Shown one piece after another: positions 45,655-54,171 of a DNA stretch of 64,000 nt. The first letter of the stretch is position 1; each line of letters begins with the position of its first letter. The DNA lies in assembly GCA_002937455.1 (NCBI GenBank), contig PTJZ01000008.1:1-64000 (forward strand), given 5' to 3'. Source of the DNA: Alphaproteobacteria bacterium MarineAlpha11_Bin1. Its GTDB lineage: Bacteria; Pseudomonadota; Alphaproteobacteria; MPNO01; UBA830. The translations under genes were made by a program, and so were the position numbers. The notes beneath the pieces are model-generated. The model did no database searches. It saw only the letters and a program-made list of their open reading frames with translations, and was not told the origin of the DNA.

Positions 45655-46776
45655 ATGGCCAGTGCCGAAGGAATAAGGGAAGTAGGGTTTTTTGACTGTG
45701 CCGGCGGTGGACAGATCCGCGTTGATGGAAACACCGCTTATATCGGTCACATGGCCAATCCCTTCGGTACAAGCGTGGTAGACGTCAGCGACCCGAAAAA
45801 CCCGAGACTGTTATCTCATACCGGTATGCCCGACGGCACCCATTCACATAAGGTACACGCGCAGGGCGATATTATGGTCCGGAATCATGAACTGATAGGC
45901 CCAGGAAAACCTAAAGAATTTTCTACCGGTATCGGTATTTACGATGTTGCAGATAAGTCGAAACCAAGACTTATTTCAACTTGGGATACCATTGGTCGTG
46001 GAGTTCATCGTTTCGATTTTGACGGTCGATACGTTTATTTTTCGTCTACGGTTGAAGGTTTTCGAGGTCCCATTATGGTCGTCGTCGATCTACAAAACCC
46101 CGAAGAGCCAATAGAAGTATGCAGGTGGTGGATTCCCGGGCAATGGGCGGCGGGGGGCGAGGCTTATCCTTGGGGTGACGGTCCCGAACCACGCTGCCAT
46201 CACCCACTTCGCATGGGTAATCGATTATATATGAGTTACTGGCACCACGGTGCCTTCATATTGGACATTTCAGATCTCTCAAATCCGAAACTGGTTTCAA
46301 GCTTCAATACTGGCCCGACATTCCCACATCCCACCCATACGGCGCTACCTATCCCATTCGAAATCGGCGGACACCGGCATATGATCGTCGCCGACGAAGA
46401 TGTCGCCAAACTGCGTCCCCACGCACCTGCATTTACATGGATATTCGACATAACAGATGAGTCCAATCCCATCCCAATCTCATCTTGGCAAGCAAGCGGC
46501 TTAGACCTCGTGGGTGAACCACAGAGTATATTCACCGGTTGCCATCAGCCTAGCGAGATTGTGACCGGGACCGTGATCCCGTTTGCTTGGTTCTCAAAAG
46601 GTATAAGGATGTTGGATATTTCGAACCCTCACTCGCCAAGGGAAGTTGGCCACTTCGAACCTGATCCGCAACCTGGTTGCGACCGGATCTGCGCTAATGA
46701 CATAACTGTAGATAGTCGCGGGCTGATCTACGTCATCGATCGCCTTAGAGGGTTCCACATTGTGGAACAGACATAA
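45655..46776 (+). CDS. LVIVD-repeat / beta-propeller-like protein
   Basis: A 373-residue protein made of repeated blades with the pattern xxVVDVSDPKNPRLLS, seen at FGTSVVDVSDPKNPRLL, FILDISDLSNPKLVS and ILDISNPHSPREV-type positions, the hallmark of LVIVD repeats. There is no signal peptide, so it is probably cytoplasmic. Several histidines (HSHKVH, CHHP, FPHPTH) are grouped in positions typical of metal-using propellers, reminiscent of selenium-binding-protein-like or methanethiol oxidase relatives, but this is only suggestive. The ATG at 45655 follows AGGGAAG. Function unknown. Confidence 0.78.
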   Translation: MASAEGIREVGFFDCAGGGQIRVDGNTAYIGHMANPFGTSVVDVSDPKNPRLLSHTGMPDGTHSHKVHAQGDIMVRNHELIGPGKPKEFSTGIGIYDVADKSKPRLISTWDTIGRGVHRFDFDGRYVYFSSTVEGFRGPIMVVVDLQNPEEPIEVCRWWIPGQWAAGGEAYPWGDGPEPRCHHPLRMGNRLYMSYWHHGAFILDISDLSNPKLVSSFNTGPTFPHPTHTALPIPFEIGGHRHMIVADEDVAKLRPHAPAFTWIFDITDESNPIPISSWQASGLDLVGEPQSIFTGCHQPSEIVTGTVIPFAWFSKGIRMLDISNPHSPREVGHFEPDPQPGCDRICANDITVDSRGLIYVIDRLRGFHIVEQT

Positions 46777-46828
46777 ACCGATTGCATGTAATCGCAAATG
46801 CGGGTGATAAGTTTCTGATCGGAGAACC

Positions 46829-46844
46829 CTGAATGCGCATTCAG
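46829..46844. promoter_or_regulatory. 16-bp perfect palindrome upstream of the gentisate-type gene
   Basis: CTGAATGCGCATTCAG is fully self-complementary. It lies in the 196-bp gap between the LVIVD gene and the cupin gene, 128 bp before the latter's ATG. A shorter inverted repeat CGATT/AATCG lies at about 46779-46794. Both could be regulator sites or mRNA hairpins; neither has a T-tract. Confidence 0.5.
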
Positions 46845-46972
46845 AGAGAAATACGCTCCACAATGAAATAGGTCCGGATAGAATATAGTATTGCTATTCG
46901 GGGTACCCATTTCGGAACAACCATATTGAATGATATTATAAACCCAGATTAAGGTCATAAGGAGATGTCATC

Positions 46973-48130
46973 ATGGCTACTTCGACGGACGATTCCAAAA
47001 AAAGGGATACAAACCGGGAGTCTCGGCTAAAAGAAATATATGATAACCTCCACCAGCTTGATTTGGCTGCGTATTGGGCTACGGACAACGATCCCGAAAA
47101 CCATGACGAAGACGATCAGGTACTTAAAGCTCGTAAAGCTCTCCCACACATGTGGAAATATTCCGACATTGAACCTTTGTTATATGAGGCAGCGGAACTC
47201 ATAACGATGGATGATTCAGAACGGCGTTCTATCGTACTTGTAAACCCAGGACTAGCTCCGGTTCGAGCTACAGTTTCGACACTTTACACAGCCTACCGGC
47301 TAAACGATCCGCGTGAAATTATGCCGCCTCATAGACATTCCATAAACGCTGTCCGCATCGGCCTGACGGGAAAACAAAATTTTACTGGCGTGGAGGGGGA
47401 GCCAATTACTTTCGGACCCGGCGACGTCGTACTCACACCGGCCGATGCCTGGCACAATCACGGTAACAATGGAGATGATTTTGCCGTAAATGTCAGCATC
47501 CTCGACCTTCCTCTTTCAGAAGTTCTCAATGCCGCAGCGTTTGAGCACGATTATAAGGAAGAGGAAAACGGGCGGATGATTTCGAGGCGCGAGCAGTCAA
47601 CACGCTACACCGACGATCATTCACACAAAACCTATGGTTTTGGTGGCCTTAGACCGCGGTTGATGAGACATGATCGGGGCTCCGGCAGGCACTCTCCCAT
47701 GTACGTGTATCGCTGGAATCATACCCGTGACCTGCTGCAAAGCTTTCGAGACCACGATGGCAGCCCCTGGGATTCTATCCTAGTGGAATACACCGACCCA
47801 GTTACCGGCGGCACAGTGTATCCCACGATGACGTTCTTCGGACAGCTCATGCGCCCAGGCGACAGCACCTTACCCCAACAGCAGAATGCAAGTCAGATCA
47901 TGTTTCCATTCCACGGTAAAGGGTACAGCATCGTTGGGGGTCAACGGTTTGACTGGCAGCCTTTCGATGCAATCGCTTTACCGGGCGGGGAGTGGTATCA
48001 GCATTTCAACGGAGCCGACGGCGAAGACGCAAGTCTTTTCGTCGCCAGCGATGAGCCAACGCTCAAGAAACTCGGGTTTTATCGGCGCAAGGGTAAAACT
48101 ATTGATGGCGAAATCATTAACCTTGATTAA
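46973..48130 (+). CDS. Gentisate 1,2-dioxygenase-like bicupin
   Basis: A 385-residue two-cupin protein related to gentisate and salicylate 1,2-dioxygenases, Fe(II) enzymes that cleave a hydroxylated ring. The first cupin shows the metal histidines in PPHRHSINAVRI and WHNHGN, and the second cupin in LPQQQNASQIMFPFHGKGYS is degenerate. A strong AAGGAGA precedes the ATG at 46973. It is on the same strand as the preceding run but separated by 196 bp containing a palindrome. Gentisate itself is not proven as substrate; the neighbours suggest a more unusual hydroxy-aromatic or heterocyclic acid. Confidence 0.82.
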   Translation: MATSTDDSKKRDTNRESRLKEIYDNLHQLDLAAYWATDNDPENHDEDDQVLKARKALPHMWKYSDIEPLLYEAAELITMDDSERRSIVLVNPGLAPVRATVSTLYTAYRLNDPREIMPPHRHSINAVRIGLTGKQNFTGVEGEPITFGPGDVVLTPADAWHNHGNNGDDFAVNVSILDLPLSEVLNAAAFEHDYKEEENGRMISRREQSTRYTDDHSHKTYGFGGLRPRLMRHDRGSGRHSPMYVYRWNHTRDLLQSFRDHDGSPWDSILVEYTDPVTGGTVYPTMTFFGQLMRPGDSTLPQQQNASQIMFPFHGKGYSIVGGQRFDWQPFDAIALPGGEWYQHFNGADGEDASLFVASDEPTLKKLGFYRRKGKTIDGEIINLD

Positions 48131-48175
48131 ATTTCTCGGCCCACAATGATTAACGAAAGCATGTGTATTTCGTGA

Positions 48176-49240
48176 TTATGGCACGTTAGGAGAGAGAATT
48201 CCGTGTCGTCGAGCGGCACGCATAACTAGAACAGCGTAGAAAATCTGTATTATTAAGAATGGTATAAATATAAGTATTCGGTCTTCTGAGCCAGATCCAA
48301 TCAAAATAAATGCCCCCATTCCTTGTAACGCAGTCATGGCGAAGTGCAAGACGCTAACACGAATATGACTCCATCCAGTTCTGTTGAGAAGCTGATAGAG
48401 ATGCGTTCGGTGCGGCTGCGTAACGTTTTCGCCATACAGTGCGCGCCGGCATAGAGTGAAAATTGTGTCGAATAAAAAATTGAAGAAAAGGAGGGGCACC
48501 ACGAGAAACGACGTCCGCGAAGCATCTATCTCAGCTGCAATTACAGCGAGCGCCGCAAATGTAAATCCAATAAACTGACTACCAACGTCGCCCATAAAAA
48601 CCCTAGCTCTGGGGAAATTGAATATAAGAAATCCAGCCGAACTGGCCGCCAAGACGTAACATAAGATGTAAACAAAAAATGATCCTTCCACATACGTTAC
48701 TATGCAGAAAAATGTCGCGACCGTTACCGAGACACCCGCCGCTAATCCGTTAAGACCGTCCATAAAATTGAAAATATTAGTCAGCCCGACAATCCAGATT
48801 AGGGTAAGTAGATAACCAAACCAACCGAGGTCTACGGAACCAAAAAAGGGTACTGAAACCCGGTTAATTACGATCCCGAAAGCAAGGAGTATAATTGCTC
48901 CAAAAATCTGGGCCGCTAGCTTTATTTTAAACGTTTTAAGCTTTCTCAGATCGTCGAGAAACCCAACCAGTGCGATAACCGATGCCGAAAGAGCGAAACC
49001 AAGTAGGTTATAGTTGGAAAGCCTATCGTCATCACTAACCAGACAAACTGCTGTAAAACCGGAAGCAAAAACCAGGAATATCGCCAGTCCACCGGTTGAA
49101 GGAATTGGCTGGTCGTGACTAGACCGATGGTTTGGTTCATCTAATATTTTCAGTCTTCGCACCATAAGGGTGGCGAGAACCGAAAGCGCAAACAGCGCGA
49201 TCGCGAATATGATGTGGGAGACAAAAACCTGGGTAGACAT
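48176..49240 (-). CDS. WecA/MraY-like glycosyl-1-phosphate transferase (GT4)
   Basis: A 354-residue polytopic membrane enzyme with about ten hydrophobic segments that transfers a sugar-1-phosphate onto a polyprenyl phosphate. Family marks are DQPIPSTGGLAIF near the N-terminus, NFMDGLNGLAAG and FMGDVGSQFIGF with catalytic aspartates, and RALYGENVTQPHRTHLYQLL. It lies alone between the gentisate-type gene and the extradiol-type gene, facing away from the latter. It is shorter and differs from MraY; WecA-type O-antigen/enterobacterial common antigen initiation or a similar envelope glycan step is the best guess. Confidence 0.85.
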   Translation of the reverse strand: MSTQVFVSHIIFAIALFALSVLATLMVRRLKILDEPNHRSSHDQPIPSTGGLAIFLVFASGFTAVCLVSDDDRLSNYNLLGFALSASVIALVGFLDDLRKLKTFKIKLAAQIFGAIILLAFGIVINRVSVPFFGSVDLGWFGYLLTLIWIVGLTNIFNFMDGLNGLAAGVSVTVATFFCIVTYVEGSFFVYILCYVLAASSAGFLIFNFPRARVFMGDVGSQFIGFTFAALAVIAAEIDASRTSFLVVPLLFFNFLFDTIFTLCRRALYGENVTQPHRTHLYQLLNRTGWSHIRVSVLHFAMTALQGMGAFILIGSGSEDRILIFIPFLIIQIFYAVLVMRAARRHGILSPNVP

Positions 49241-49465
49241 ATTTTCCTATCATAATCTATGCCAGCCCCGAATCGCGTAGAACCAATTGGTTGGCTAAGG
49301 GTAAACACAAGGTAAGGTTTTTAACCAGAAATTATCTCGCGGTCTCCCCTTACGGAAACCAAACGCCTCAGTAGCTTTAAAATTACCGCTCGGGAAGCAC
49401 TTGCGCACTTTCACGGCGCCGATATCATTGAGCAGAGAAAATGGCGCCTTTTTGGGAGTGGTAGG

Positions 49466-50323
49466 ATGATAGAATTAATCGATCTTAGATACGTCCATCT
49501 TGGAGCGTCGAACGCTAACGACGCGTCGAAATGGGCTCAAGAGATTTACGGCCTTGAAGAGGTAGCGAGAGAAAACAGCCGGATTTATCTACGAGGCGAC
49601 GACCGTGATCACAATATTTGCTACTTTAATGGGGACCCCAAGGATAATACTGTTGGTATTGAGGTTGTCGACTTCGATACCCTCGAACAAGCGGCTAGAT
49701 GTTTAGAAGCTAATGGGATTAAAGTGAGCTGGGGCAATGACGAGGGTGCGAAAATTCGGCGGTGTATTAAGTACCTTACCTTCGCCGATCCGACCGGTAA
49801 TAAATTTGACCTCCTCGTGAGACCCTATGCGTCCGGTCGTCGCTACTTTCCCAGTCGTGATGCCGGCGTTCATTGGTTTAATCATATAGGCCTCAAGACT
49901 ACCGATGCCCGACGGGATGAGAAATTCTGGTGCAGTCTATTCAATTTTCGATCAAATGACTGGATTGGGGATGCGGCACTGATGTCTTTTGACAAAGTTC
50001 ATCATCGTATTGCGCTGTTCCCCACTGACGAAGCCGGAGTTCAACACATCAATTTTCAGGTAAGGGAAACCGACGACCTAATGAGGTCATCGTATTTCTT
50101 CAAAGAACGCCAAATTAGGATCGTTTTTGGCCCCGGGCGGCACGCGACATCGGGCGCCCGATTTCTATACTTCGAAGGCCCAGACGGCATGGTCTACGAA
50201 TATTCCTGCGGCGTGAAGATTATCGAGCCGGAGGATAATTGGCGTCCTCGCCAGTTTCCCTTCACCCCCGATTCCTTCTGCGTCTGGGGGTCGAAACCCG
50301 ATATCCCTGAATTTAAGGACTGA
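49466..50323 (+). CDS. Extradiol ring-cleavage dioxygenase-like VOC protein
   Basis: A 285-residue two-module VOC protein like type I extradiol dioxygenases (2,3-dihydroxybiphenyl dioxygenase, BphC). The Fe(II) triad is visible in the C-terminal module: His140 (WFNHIGLKT), His194 (VQHINFQV) and Glu245 (VYEYSCGV). The N-terminal module has lost the metal ligands, as expected. GGGAG precedes the ATG at 49466. A class II aldolase homologue follows 5 bp later, so the two form one unit. It would cleave a catechol-like ring next to its hydroxyl groups; the exact substrate is unknown. Confidence 0.84.
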   Translation: MIELIDLRYVHLGASNANDASKWAQEIYGLEEVARENSRIYLRGDDRDHNICYFNGDPKDNTVGIEVVDFDTLEQAARCLEANGIKVSWGNDEGAKIRRCIKYLTFADPTGNKFDLLVRPYASGRRYFPSRDAGVHWFNHIGLKTTDARRDEKFWCSLFNFRSNDWIGDAALMSFDKVHHRIALFPTDEAGVQHINFQVRETDDLMRSSYFFKERQIRIVFGPGRHATSGARFLYFEGPDGMVYEYSCGVKIIEPEDNWRPRQFPFTPDSFCVWGSKPDIPEFKD

Positions 50324-50328
50324 TTTCC

Positions 50329-51033
50329 ATGTCAAATACTAAGTTTGGAGAATTGGGAGAACCGAGAGAAAAAACTGAGCAGCGGGTAAGAATTGCCGCC
50401 AGGGCCCTTGGGCGCAACAACCTAGGGCATGCATACGGCCATGTAAGTGCGCGAGTTGACGATAAAAACTTCCTCGTTTGCGCGCCAAAGCCTATGGGTT
50501 TGATTACACCTGAAGATGTTGGAACCGTAGTCCCAATCAAGGGGCCCCTACCCGACGGTGTACTCGGCGAGGTTCGATGCCATCAACAGATTTATGAGCG
50601 CCGAAACGATGTAAACGGCATCGCTCGTACGTTTTTGCGTGACGTCATGATACTTTCGACTTTTCAACGAACACCAAAAGTGCGCATGGGTTTCGCCAGT
50701 TACTTTGCCCCCGCACCCCCGCTCTGGAACGACCCACTTTTGCTTAGGAACGACGAAATGGCCGCGAAACTCGCCGAGACGCTCGGTGATGACCGGGCGG
50801 TAGTTATGCGGGGAAATGGTTGTATTCTTACGGGTGCGACAGTGGAAGAAGCTATCGTAATGGCCTTTTATTTGGAAGAAGCGGCCACGACAGAACTAGC
50901 AATAATGGCCAGCGGCCAAGAAGAACATTCGCTGGTTTTTTCGGATGAACAGTCGAAAGCACGGGCTGTTTCCTCAGGCCAGATTTTCGAGCGCATGTGG
51001 GATTATCTAACTTATGGCGACCCTGAAATATAA
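50329..51033 (+). CDS. Class II aldolase/adducin-family protein lacking the usual zinc ligands
   Basis: A 234-residue protein of the class II aldolase/adducin fold. GHVSARV, E81 in GEVRCHQQIYER and the late GATVEEAIVMAFYLEEAA match the family. The His-x-His pair of zinc-dependent aldolases is replaced by R100-TF-L and the third histidine by Asn163 (RGNGCIL). It therefore probably does not work as a standard zinc aldolase. Some family members decarboxylate dihydroxy-aromatic acids, which would fit the extradiol gene immediately upstream, but those are not identified here. The ATG at 50329 lies 5 bp after that gene. Confidence 0.78.
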   Translation: MSNTKFGELGEPREKTEQRVRIAARALGRNNLGHAYGHVSARVDDKNFLVCAPKPMGLITPEDVGTVVPIKGPLPDGVLGEVRCHQQIYERRNDVNGIARTFLRDVMILSTFQRTPKVRMGFASYFAPAPPLWNDPLLLRNDEMAAKLAETLGDDRAVVMRGNGCILTGATVEEAIVMAFYLEEAATTELAIMASGQEEHSLVFSDEQSKARAVSSGQIFERMWDYLTYGDPEI

Positions 51034-51265
51034 TAGAGGTGTATTAACCTGACATACTTAAGTGACATCTCAAAAATAGAAGAAACACGGCAGGAACCAA
51101 TTGGCTGAACAACCAAATTTTTTGTTTATAATCACAAACTGGCTTGGAGCCGATTATATATTATGCGCGGGCCATCCTGAGCTTTATACTGAGCAGACGA
51201 GCCCAACTTGGCTAAGCTAACAGAGCCCGGAAAGGGCGATTAAGTGAATGTAGGGAGAAGCTTAA
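51034..51265. other. Convergent intergenic stretch without a gene
   Basis: About 230 bp between the aldolase-like gene and the terminator of the convergent hydrolase gene. No coding frame or RNA gene was recognised. It contains GAACCAATTGG (51094-51104), an 11-base match to a palindrome-bearing stretch at 49280-49290. Confidence 0.4.
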
Positions 51266-51300
51266 ATAAAAAAGGGTTGGACAGCACCGCGCTTCAACCC
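51266..51300 (-). terminator. Rho-independent terminator after the alpha/beta hydrolase gene
   Basis: On the minus strand GGGTTG pairs with CAACCC, with an inner AGC/GCT, followed directly by TTTTTT (51268-51273). It begins about 18 bp after the stop at 51318. Confidence 0.75.
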
Positions 51301-51317
51301 CAAAAGATATTTATTTA

Positions 51318-52427
51318 TCAGAGATGTTCCTCAATCCAGTCAAAGATCATCGGACCCTGATGTACCCAGCAATCGTGTGAACAATGTACCGTGCCGCCTA
51401 CTTGGGGGTCATCATATAGGATTAGTGTTTTATCATCAGCGCCGATTTCTTCGAAGAGACGCTTAGCACCTTCGACATCCATAAGCTTGTCAGCGGTGCC
51501 ATGGGTCATCAGTGTCGGTACTGAAATATTGCCTGCAATACCCTTCATCGTAAATGATTTCAGTTCCTCGCGCGCCTCTTCGTGATCCAAGCCGCCGAGT
51601 AAACGTTGAATAGTGGGCTGGAGGTGTTCGTAAAAATCGTACAGGTCGTCAAGGATTGAGTAACACCCCGCCCAAGATACGAGGCATTTGATCCGTTTCT
51701 CAAAAGCAGCGACGCGGGGAGCATAGTAACCGGCCATCGAAATCCCCATTAAACCAACACGTTCAGGGTCGATTTCCGGACGGCCAAACAAATAATCAAA
51801 GCAAGCTTTACCTGGAACCTCGTAATCTGCGCGCGTTGGAATGTTCTTTAGATACATGGAAGAACCCCGGCCTGGCGTATCTACCAAAAGCATCGCGTAT
51901 CCTCGTTCGACCATCTCACGACCAGAAAAATAAATTTCTTCTGAAAATGCATCTGCTCCGCCGATGAAAAAAATAGCGGGCCAATTATCTGATTTCGGGT
52001 TTTTGGGATGACAGAAATACCCATCATAAGTCTCTTCGCCACACTGAACCTCGATTACCTCAATCGGTGGGTCGTGCAGGGCGGCCGCCGCACGAAAATT
52101 TTCCTGTGATTTAGAGAAGTATTTCGCTTTATCCTCATTTCGGTCGATGCGCAGAAAGACATCTGCCATACGCCAATACTGGTTTGCGGCAAAGAAATAC
52201 TGCATGGCGGAACGTTCATGACCGGCGCCTAGACATTTTCTGGCCCGCGCCTCTGTTTCCTTGGCCTTTTTGACCCATTCGGTTTCCCAACTTTCCAGGT
52301 TTCCGGGTTCTATCTCCCGACAAACTCGGGCAATCTCAAATGCGTCTCCGCCACCCTGTCCAGATTCAGCAACAAGTCTAAGGGTCTGCGAACCCATGCC
52401 CTCTCTGGGAAAGAAAAAGTCAAACAT
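51318..52427 (-). CDS. Alpha/beta hydrolase, 2,6-dihydropseudooxynicotine hydrolase/FrsA-like
   Basis: A 369-residue hydrolase with an N-terminal helical cap domain (residues about 1-115) and a C-terminal catalytic core. The nucleophile is Ser230 in LMGISMAGYYAP; a charge-relay aspartate is in HGTADKLMDVEGA and the histidine in VHCSHDC. This arrangement resembles C-C bond hydrolases such as 2,6-dihydropseudooxynicotine hydrolase, which cleave 1,3-diketone-like ring-derived compounds. GGAGG precedes the ATG at 52427 and a terminator follows. It may hydrolyse a ring-cleavage product. An esterase activity is also possible. Confidence 0.8.
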   Translation of the reverse strand: MFDFFFPREGMGSQTLRLVAESGQGGGDAFEIARVCREIEPGNLESWETEWVKKAKETEARARKCLGAGHERSAMQYFFAANQYWRMADVFLRIDRNEDKAKYFSKSQENFRAAAALHDPPIEVIEVQCGEETYDGYFCHPKNPKSDNWPAIFFIGGADAFSEEIYFSGREMVERGYAMLLVDTPGRGSSMYLKNIPTRADYEVPGKACFDYLFGRPEIDPERVGLMGISMAGYYAPRVAAFEKRIKCLVSWAGCYSILDDLYDFYEHLQPTIQRLLGGLDHEEAREELKSFTMKGIAGNISVPTLMTHGTADKLMDVEGAKRLFEEIGADDKTLILYDDPQVGGTVHCSHDCWVHQGPMIFDWIEEHL

Positions 52428-52547
52428 CGAACATGCCTCCGTTTTATTTAAATTCTGTTTAAGCCGTCGCGATTAACCTGAAGCGCTTCGATTTACATTT
52501 CTGCATGACTTTAATATTCTAACGATCCGCTTCCCGATCAGACAGCT

Positions 52548-52949
52548 TCAATTTTGATTAGAATCGAGGTATCCGACTGCTTCGATTTCAACCAACATTC
52601 TAGGATCGACAAGCTTCGAAACCTCTAGCAGGGTCGAGACCGGAAAATCACCCTCGAAATATTTCCTCCTAGCATCCCAGACCTGTTGCCGGTCGCCGAT
52701 ATCGAGCAGGAAAATATTGAGTTTAACGATATCTGCCATGGAACCGCCAGCTGCCTCTATTAAGGCTTTTATTTTCTCGAATATGACCTTCGACTGTTCA
52801 TAGGCGGTGTCACCGACGATCTTGTTAAATTCTGAGCTACGTGACGTCATACCTGCAATGTAAACATGGCGACTAACGACTAGGCAGTTGGACCAAGTGC
52901 CTTCGGGCGGCTCGGCCGCTAACGCATCATAAACGCGTTTCTTGCTCAT
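52548..52949 (-). CDS. RidA-family protein (YjgF/YER057c/UK114)
   Basis: A 133-residue small trimeric protein. Family motifs are the N-terminal region with GTWSNCLVVSRHVYIAGMTS and ALIEAAGGSMADIVKLNIFL, with PRMLVEIEAVGYL at the C-terminus. RidA proteins hydrolyse reactive 2-aminoacrylate or other enamine/imine intermediates; many catabolic relatives instead act on pathway intermediates. The ATG at 52949 overlaps the stop of the DMT transporter gene (ATGA) and follows GGAGGG, so the two are coupled. The typical arginine used by RidA (often near residue 105) appears replaced by the PRML arginine; enzyme activity needs checking. Confidence 0.85.
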   Translation of the reverse strand: MSKKRVYDALAAEPPEGTWSNCLVVSRHVYIAGMTSRSSEFNKIVGDTAYEQSKVIFEKIKALIEAAGGSMADIVKLNIFLLDIGDRQQVWDARRKYFEGDFPVSTLLEVSKLVDPRMLVEIEAVGYLDSNQN

Positions 52950-53884
52950 TTCTCTGCCCTCCGTCTCGTCGTCAATATTGTGGTCAGGGTTATTCCAATC
53001 GCAATCAGACCGATACCGAAGGCATGAAACGTCAAGAATTCCTCATCCAGAAGCCAAACAGCAAGGATTACCGTGTAGACAGGTATAAGGTGGACAAACA
53101 AGCCAGCACGTGCAGGTCCTAGGCCCTCGACGGCATGGTTCCACCAAAATAGAGCGAGGATCGAGGCAAAAATCGCATTAAAACAGGTGGTCCACAGTGT
53201 ATCCCAGATAAACGGCGTTGCCTTGTAAAGTAAATTTTCTGCTACCCAGAATGGAAACACAACAATAGCGCCCGCCATTAATATGCCAAATACAACATTG
53301 AGCCGGTCGATTTCATGGGGCACCTTACGCATTAGGATCGCATAAATTGCCCAAGACAAGATAGATACGAAAATAAAAATATCCCCGATATTAAGGTCAA
53401 AGCTCACCAATGCGGATAATTCACCTCGACCCACCAGATACAGCACTCCAACCATCGATATTATTACGCCCACCCACTGTACTGACGTGAGTCGATCCCG
53501 GAACATCACCCATGCCACGGCTACGATCGTGACAGGCTCGGCGGAATTAATGAGCGCCGCATTGATGGCAGTGGTAAACTGGAGCCCAACAAATAGCATA
53601 CCATTACCTCCGATAAATAGCAGGACACCTTGGAAACCTATGATTTTCCAATGCTTCCGCATCAGAGGAAGTTGGGAATGCAATGTGACTCGACAGATAG
53701 GATAGAGGATACAAAGCGCGAGCACGCACCGGAGAAATGACATCGCCGCTGGCGGCACGATACCAGCGACATCCCTAACCACCACGATACTCGACGCCCA
53801 ACACAGCATCGCCAACGCACCGGCGACAACTGGCGGAGGAGCAAAGCGTGTAAGAAAATTATCCTGCGGCGATGACTGGCTCAC
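52946..53884 (-). CDS. DMT-superfamily (EamA) membrane transporter
   Basis: A 312-residue inner-membrane protein with ten predicted helices in two EamA repeats. The N-terminal MLCWASSIVVVRDVAGIVPPAAMSFLR and the repeat-two stretch LLDEEFLTFHAFGIGLIAIGITL are typical of drug/metabolite exporters. The start is GTG at 53884, overlapping the stop of a possible 59-residue ORF upstream (GTGA). It is coupled to RidA downstream (ATGA). It may export a metabolite or toxic intermediate of the pathway. Confidence 0.85.
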   Translation of the reverse strand: MSQSSPQDNFLTRFAPPPVVAGALAMLCWASSIVVVRDVAGIVPPAAMSFLRCVLALCILYPICRVTLHSQLPLMRKHWKIIGFQGVLLFIGGNGMLFVGLQFTTAINAALINSAEPVTIVAVAWVMFRDRLTSVQWVGVIISMVGVLYLVGRGELSALVSFDLNIGDIFIFVSILSWAIYAILMRKVPHEIDRLNVVFGILMAGAIVVFPFWVAENLLYKATPFIWDTLWTTCFNAIFASILALFWWNHAVEGLGPARAGLFVHLIPVYTVILAVWLLDEEFLTFHAFGIGLIAIGITLTTILTTRRRAEK

Positions 53885-54060
53885 CGAGAGCCTCGTTGAC
53901 GCAGAACATTGCCTCGGTCTCTATCGACGTTTCTAAACTCTTTAGCAACCGACATAAGACCGCAATGACTTACCCCAAAATTGACAAACCCGCCGGTCAT
54001 ATGATCACTCATCACGACATCTACCTCGATCATAGATAGGTTATAAGATGGGAACGCCAT
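53881..54060 (-). CDS. Candidate 59-residue small protein upstream of the DMT transporter
   Basis: An uninterrupted frame of 59 codons from ATG at 54060, with a purine-rich AAGAGAG site before it. Its TGA overlaps the GTG start of the transporter (GTGA), as coupled genes do. The predicted product is polar, with no membrane segment and no domain I recognise. It may be a true small protein, a leader that couples translation, or chance. The region is otherwise a 375-bp gap. Confidence 0.3.
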   Translation of the reverse strand: MAFPSYNLSMIEVDVVMSDHMTGGFVNFGVSHCGLMSVAKEFRNVDRDRGNVLRQRGSR

Positions 54061-54171
54061 GGTTCTCTCTTAGAACTTGACGGCAATTCTCACGGGTGTG
54101 TGAACAAGTTACACAACGAACAGCGAAGGTAGCCAACTATAGCAGCGCCAATGGCATCGAGATAGATCACA

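Noticed and set aside
49415..49453. GGCGCC ... GGCGCC followed by T5 before the extradiol-type gene
   Set aside because: The stem is only 6 bp with a 22-nt loop and lies between promoter region and start; too weak to call an attenuator.
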